DNA from: an uncultured Clostridia bacterium
Lineage (GTDB): Bacteria > Bacillota > Clostridia > Peptostreptococcales > Anaerovoracaceae
Direction: 5' to 3'
DNA length: 16,921 nt
Assembly (NCBI GenBank): GCA_946541285.1
Contig: CAMNJG010000011.1
Location: 1 to 16,921, forward strand
This document shows positions 14,188 through 16,921 of this stretch, piece by piece. The position numbers were made by a program, and so were the translations under genes. Below the pieces are notes generated by a model. It did not search any database, was not told where the DNA came from, and saw only the letters and a program-made list of their open reading frames with translations. Each line of letters starts with the position of its first letter. Position 1 is the first letter of the stretch.

Positions 14188-15714
14188 ATGGATAGATACG
14201 ATCGTGATTTAAGGTCACTGCAGGAAGCAAGAGATAAGGCAAGAGCAGGCGCAAAAGCAGCTGCTGAAATCGCAACTTTCTCTGAAGATAAGATCGATTT
14301 CATTCTTCAGAACATGGTAAGAGTTGCTGAAGCAAACAAAGTAATGCTCGCTGAAATGGCAAACAAGGAAACTGGCTTCGGTAACGTTTATGACAAGACT
14401 TTCAAGAACCATCTGGCTTCCACTCTGTTCTACAATGAGATCAAGGACATGAAGTGCCAGGGCGTTCTCAGCGATGACGAAGAAAAGCAGGTCATCGAAA
14501 TCGCTTATCCTGCAGGCCTTGTTATGGGTATCACTCCTTCCACAAATCCTACATCTACAATCATCTTCAAGGCCATCTGTGCGATCAAGGCAAGAGATGC
14601 TATCGTATTCGCTCCGCATCCAGCAGCTCTCAACTGCTCCGTCAAAGCAGCTGAACTGATGGCAGTAGCAGCAGAAGAAGCTGGTGCTCCGGTTGGTACA
14701 ATCAGCATCATCACAAATCCTTCCATGGAAGCTTCCAACTGGCTCATGAGATGCCCGGAAGTTAAACTGATCGTTGCGACAGGTGGTCCTGGCATGGTTA
14801 AGGCTGCATACGCTGCAGGTAAACCGGCAATCGGCGTAGGCCCTGGTAACTCCCCGGCTTACATCGAAAAGACTGCAAACATCCAGCAGGCTGTCCAGAA
14901 CATCAAGATTTCCAAGACTTTCGACCAGGGTCTGATCTGCGCTTCCGAACAGTCCATCGTTTGTGAAGAAGCAAACAAGGACGCTGTTATCGCGGAAATG
15001 AAGAAGCAGGGCTTCTACTTCATGACTCGTGAACAGACTCAGAAGGTTCAGAACATCATCTTCAAGCCTGGTACTCACAACATGAACAGCAAGTTCGTTG
15101 GTCACAAGGCAGAAGTTATCGCTGCAGAAGCTGGCTTCACTGTACCGGAAGGTACTGTTATCCTCGTTGGTGAACAGGATGGCGTAGGCCCTGATTATCC
15201 GCTCTCCTATGAGAAGCTGACTCAGGTTATCGCGTTCTACACAGTTTACAACTGGAAAGAAGCTCACGATCTGTGCAACAGACTGCTCCAGCATGGTATC
15301 GGTCATACTTTCAGTATCCACACTGAAGATAAGGATATGGTTATGAAGTTCTCCGACATGCCTGTTTCCAGAATCATGGTTAACAGCCCGAGTGCACAGG
15401 GCGGCGTAGGCGGCTGCAACAACCTCCTGATCTCCTACACTCTCGGTTGTGGTACAATCGGTGGCTCCGCAGTTTCCGAAAACGTTGGTCCTCAGAACTT
15501 CATCAACAAGAAGGTTATCGCATGGGCTACAGTTGATCTGTCTGACCTCAAGGCAATCGACCCGACATGGGACTATGATCCGGAACCGGAAGCTCCTGCA
15601 GCAGACGCTTTCGCGAATGCTTTCGCAAACACTCCGGCTTCCAACGGAATCACTCAGGATCAGCTGAACGAAATCGTAAACCTCATGGTTAAGAGCCTCA
15701 AGGGAGAAAAATAA
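14188..15714 (+). CDS. CoA-acylating aldehyde dehydrogenase with C-terminal encapsulation peptide
   Basis: A 508-residue enzyme that converts an aldehyde plus CoA and NAD+ to acyl-CoA and NADH inside the shell (EutE/PduP/AdhE-type). The catalytic Cys251 lies in FDQGLICASEQS. The cofactor region shows ATGGPGMVKAAYAAGKPAIGVGPGNSPAY, and VNSPSAQGGVGG near the C-terminal side is typical. After the catalytic domain come a short Pro/Ala linker and an amphipathic helix (487-508, ITQDQLNEIVNLMVKSLKG), a probable encapsulation peptide; in EutE and PduP this peptide is at the N-terminus instead. Codon use looks biased toward highly expressed codons. Chain length of the aldehyde cannot be told. Confidence 0.94.
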   Translation: MDRYDRDLRSLQEARDKARAGAKAAAEIATFSEDKIDFILQNMVRVAEANKVMLAEMANKETGFGNVYDKTFKNHLASTLFYNEIKDMKCQGVLSDDEEKQVIEIAYPAGLVMGITPSTNPTSTIIFKAICAIKARDAIVFAPHPAALNCSVKAAELMAVAAEEAGAPVGTISIITNPSMEASNWLMRCPEVKLIVATGGPGMVKAAYAAGKPAIGVGPGNSPAYIEKTANIQQAVQNIKISKTFDQGLICASEQSIVCEEANKDAVIAEMKKQGFYFMTREQTQKVQNIIFKPGTHNMNSKFVGHKAEVIAAEAGFTVPEGTVILVGEQDGVGPDYPLSYEKLTQVIAFYTVYNWKEAHDLCNRLLQHGIGHTFSIHTEDKDMVMKFSDMPVSRIMVNSPSAQGGVGGCNNLLISYTLGCGTIGGSAVSENVGPQNFINKKVIAWATVDLSDLKAIDPTWDYDPEPEAPAADAFANAFANTPASNGITQDQLNEIVNLMVKSLKGEK

Positions 15715-15716
15715 AA

Positions 15717-16376
15717 ATGGATAACACGGAAGCTTTAGTAAAGCTTCTGCTTGAAGCCGTCAACAGCAGACCGAGTGCTGGTATCTCCACAGATGATATC
15801 GGAGAAGGCGACGGGATTCCGGTAGGCGTATCCAACAGACACATCCATATTTCTCAGGAAGATCTGGATACACTCTATGGTAAGGGCTATCAGCTGACCA
15901 AGACCAAGGATCTGGGACAGCCGGGCCAGTACGCGTGCAAGGAATATGTTATCGTTGCAGGACCGAGAAGTGCGATCGAAAAGGTCAGAATTCTCGGACC
16001 GGTCAGAAAAGAAACACAGGTCGAGCTGCTGGCGAGCGACTGCAGAAAGCTCGGTATCCCGATGGTAGTCAGACAGTCTGGTGATCTGGCCGGAGCTCCT
16101 GGAGTTACGATTGTAGGTCCTAAGGGTTCTGTTTACAGAGACGAATGCGCGGTTGTCGCGCTTCGCCACATCCATATGACTCCGGCAGACGCGGAGCGCT
16201 ATGGAGTAAAAGACGGACAGGTTGTCAAGATCAAGTTTGGCGGACAGCGTGGAGGAATCTACGACAAAGTCATCTGCAGAGTCAGCTCTTCTGCTGCTCT
16301 GGAATGCCACCTGGACGTTGAGGAAGCAAACGCGATGGGCGTTGATGGCTCCAGCAAGTTTACTATCATAAAATAA
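15717..16376 (+). CDS. pduL: PduL-type phosphotransacylase
   Basis: A 219-residue metal-dependent phosphotransacylase, converting acyl-CoA to acyl-phosphate and recycling CoA inside the shell. The two His motifs of the PduL barrels are present: VSNRHIHIS (about 33-41) and ALRHIHMT in the second half. LGQPGQYACKEYV and DLAGAPGVTIVGPKGSV are further family segments. Residues 1-18 form an amphipathic helix (NTEALVKLLLEAVNSR), a probable N-terminal encapsulation peptide that is followed by a short linker. The start lies 2 nt after the aldehyde dehydrogenase stop, and the GGGAG ribosome site is inside that gene, so the two should be made together. Confidence 0.95.
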   Translation: MDNTEALVKLLLEAVNSRPSAGISTDDIGEGDGIPVGVSNRHIHISQEDLDTLYGKGYQLTKTKDLGQPGQYACKEYVIVAGPRSAIEKVRILGPVRKETQVELLASDCRKLGIPMVVRQSGDLAGAPGVTIVGPKGSVYRDECAVVALRHIHMTPADAERYGVKDGQVVKIKFGGQRGGIYDKVICRVSSSAALECHLDVEEANAMGVDGSSKFTIIK

Positions 16377-16394
16377 AACAGTATCATTTCGGCA

Positions 16395-16435
16395 GGGACT
16401 GGCTCCGCCATTCTGGTGATACAGAGCCAGTTCCC
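16395..16435 (+). other. Intercistronic hairpin before the terminal BMC-H gene
   Basis: GGGACTGGCTC (16395-16405) pairs with GAGCCAGTTCCC (16424-16435) with one bulged T. The flanking GTATCA (16381-16386) could instead pair with TGATAC (16417-16422), so two folds compete. There is no T-run. It lies upstream of the AGGAGG of the last shell gene. Confidence 0.5.
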
Positions 16436-16469
16436 GTGACCGATCACAATATCACAGGAGGAAGACAAA

Positions 16470-16763
16470 ATGAAATACGATGCTTTAGGCATGATCGAAA
16501 CAAAGGGTCTCGTTGGTGCCATCGAAGGCGCAGACGCTATGGTTAAGGCAGCAAACGTTTACCTGATCGGTAAAGTACACGTAGGCGGCGGTCTCGTAAC
16601 TGTTATGGTAAGAGGCGACGTAGGTGCTGTTAAGGCTGCTGTAGATGCTGGTGCTGCTGCTGCTCAGAGAGTTGGAGAGCTCGTATCTGTACACGTTATT
16701 CCTAGACCGCATATGGAAGTTGAGAGCATTCTCCCTACTCCAGTAAAGGCTGTTGAAGAATAA
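16470..16763 (+). CDS. eutM: BMC-H hexameric shell protein (EutM/PduA-like)
   Basis: A 97-residue canonical BMC-H protein, predicted to form the main shell facets. ALGMIETKGLVGAIEGADAMVKAANV, GGGLVTVMVRGDVGAVKAAVDAGAAAAQRVGELVSVHVIPRPH covers nearly the whole fold. The pore loop is H37-V38-G39-G40-G41, as in EutM, where residue 40 is glycine; PduA has Ser40. It is a close paralogue of the BMC domain at 13063-13310 but without the tail. Strong AGGAGG site, optimal-looking codons and its own 5' hairpin fit high expression. Confidence 0.96.
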   Translation: MKYDALGMIETKGLVGAIEGADAMVKAANVYLIGKVHVGGGLVTVMVRGDVGAVKAAVDAGAAAAQRVGELVSVHVIPRPHMEVESILPTPVKAVEE

Positions 16764-16890
16764 TTCAGAAACTGACCGTACAGGATCATATTTTTAAGAC
16801 CATAATCAGATCGAATCAATTATAAATTCTGAACGACATTAAGTGATTTAACCGAAAACCTTGCTTTTTACGGGTGAGAGCCCGTTTCAA

Positions 16891-16917
16891 CCGCCGGCCG
16901 CTAACCGGCGGTTTTTT
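16891..16917 (+). terminator. Intrinsic terminator of the BMC operon
   Basis: CCGCCGG (16891-16897) and CCGGCGG (16905-16911) form a perfect 7-bp GC-rich stem with a 7-nt loop, followed by TTTTTT. A small CGGG/CCCG stem at 16871-16884 precedes it. This is a clear end of the transcript about 130 nt after the last gene. Confidence 0.88.
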
Positions 16918-16921
16918 CTAT

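Noticed and set aside
14215..15321. 368-codon minus-strand frame opposite the aldehyde dehydrogenase
   Set aside because: It results from the codon bias of the real gene; the product has no family resemblance.
1..16921. CRISPR array
   Set aside because: No regularly spaced repeats of 23-40 bp with unique spacers were seen, and no cas genes.

Overview
The window reads as chromosomal DNA of an anaerobic Firmicute of the class Clostridia. Support for this is the gene families (MntP, a DUF4367-type anti-sigma protein, an Elp3-like radical SAM protein without an acetyltransferase domain), strong AGGAGG ribosome sites, a tRNA with encoded CCA, and a bacterial microcompartment (BMC) locus mixing eut-, pdu- and grp-type parts. 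No finer taxonomic call is justified from the sequence alone.

Region 1 (1-6318, all + strand) is ordinary chromosome: upp overlapping a radical SAM gene by 4 nt; a secreted subtilisin-type protease with its own sigma-A-like promoter; mntP; then an ECF sigma factor and its membrane-anchored, DUF4367-like partner behind an ECF-type promoter and a roughly 340-nt untranslated leader. Region 2 (6319-7690) is mostly non-coding: two strong palindromes, tRNA-Leu(CAG) on the minus strand with a near-consensus promoter, a two-hairpin repeat element whose last 53 bp recur at the left edge of the window, a small COG2388-type acetyltransferase gene on the minus strand, and an AT-rich stretch.

Region 3 (7655-16917) is the centre of interest: one apparent BMC operon of eleven genes, all on the + strand and tightly packed. 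It runs from a good promoter (TTGCAC-16-TATAAT) with a ~270-nt structured leader to a clear intrinsic terminator. Order: EutT-like protein without the expected metal-binding cysteines, EutJ-like chaperone, circularly permuted BMC-H with a GrpU-type G-x-C-P iron-sulfur motif, BMC-P pentamer (EutN), PduS/RnfC-like two-[4Fe-4S] flavoprotein, PduT-like trimeric shell protein with Cys38, EutQ-like cupin protein, a BMC-H with a ~200-residue acidic tail ending in a SAP-like domain, CoA-acylating aldehyde dehydrogenase, PduL phosphotransacylase and an EutM-like BMC-H.

Together these encode a shell plus the metabolosome core (aldehyde to acyl-CoA to acyl-phosphate). The operon contains no signature enzyme (no EutBC, diol dehydratase or glycyl radical enzyme) and no alcohol dehydrogenase. 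With no alcohol branch visible, NADH made by the aldehyde dehydrogenase could be reoxidised by the PduS-like protein, with electrons leaving through the two shell proteins that have Fe-S motifs at their pores. That electron route is inference, but it is the most distinctive idea in this window.
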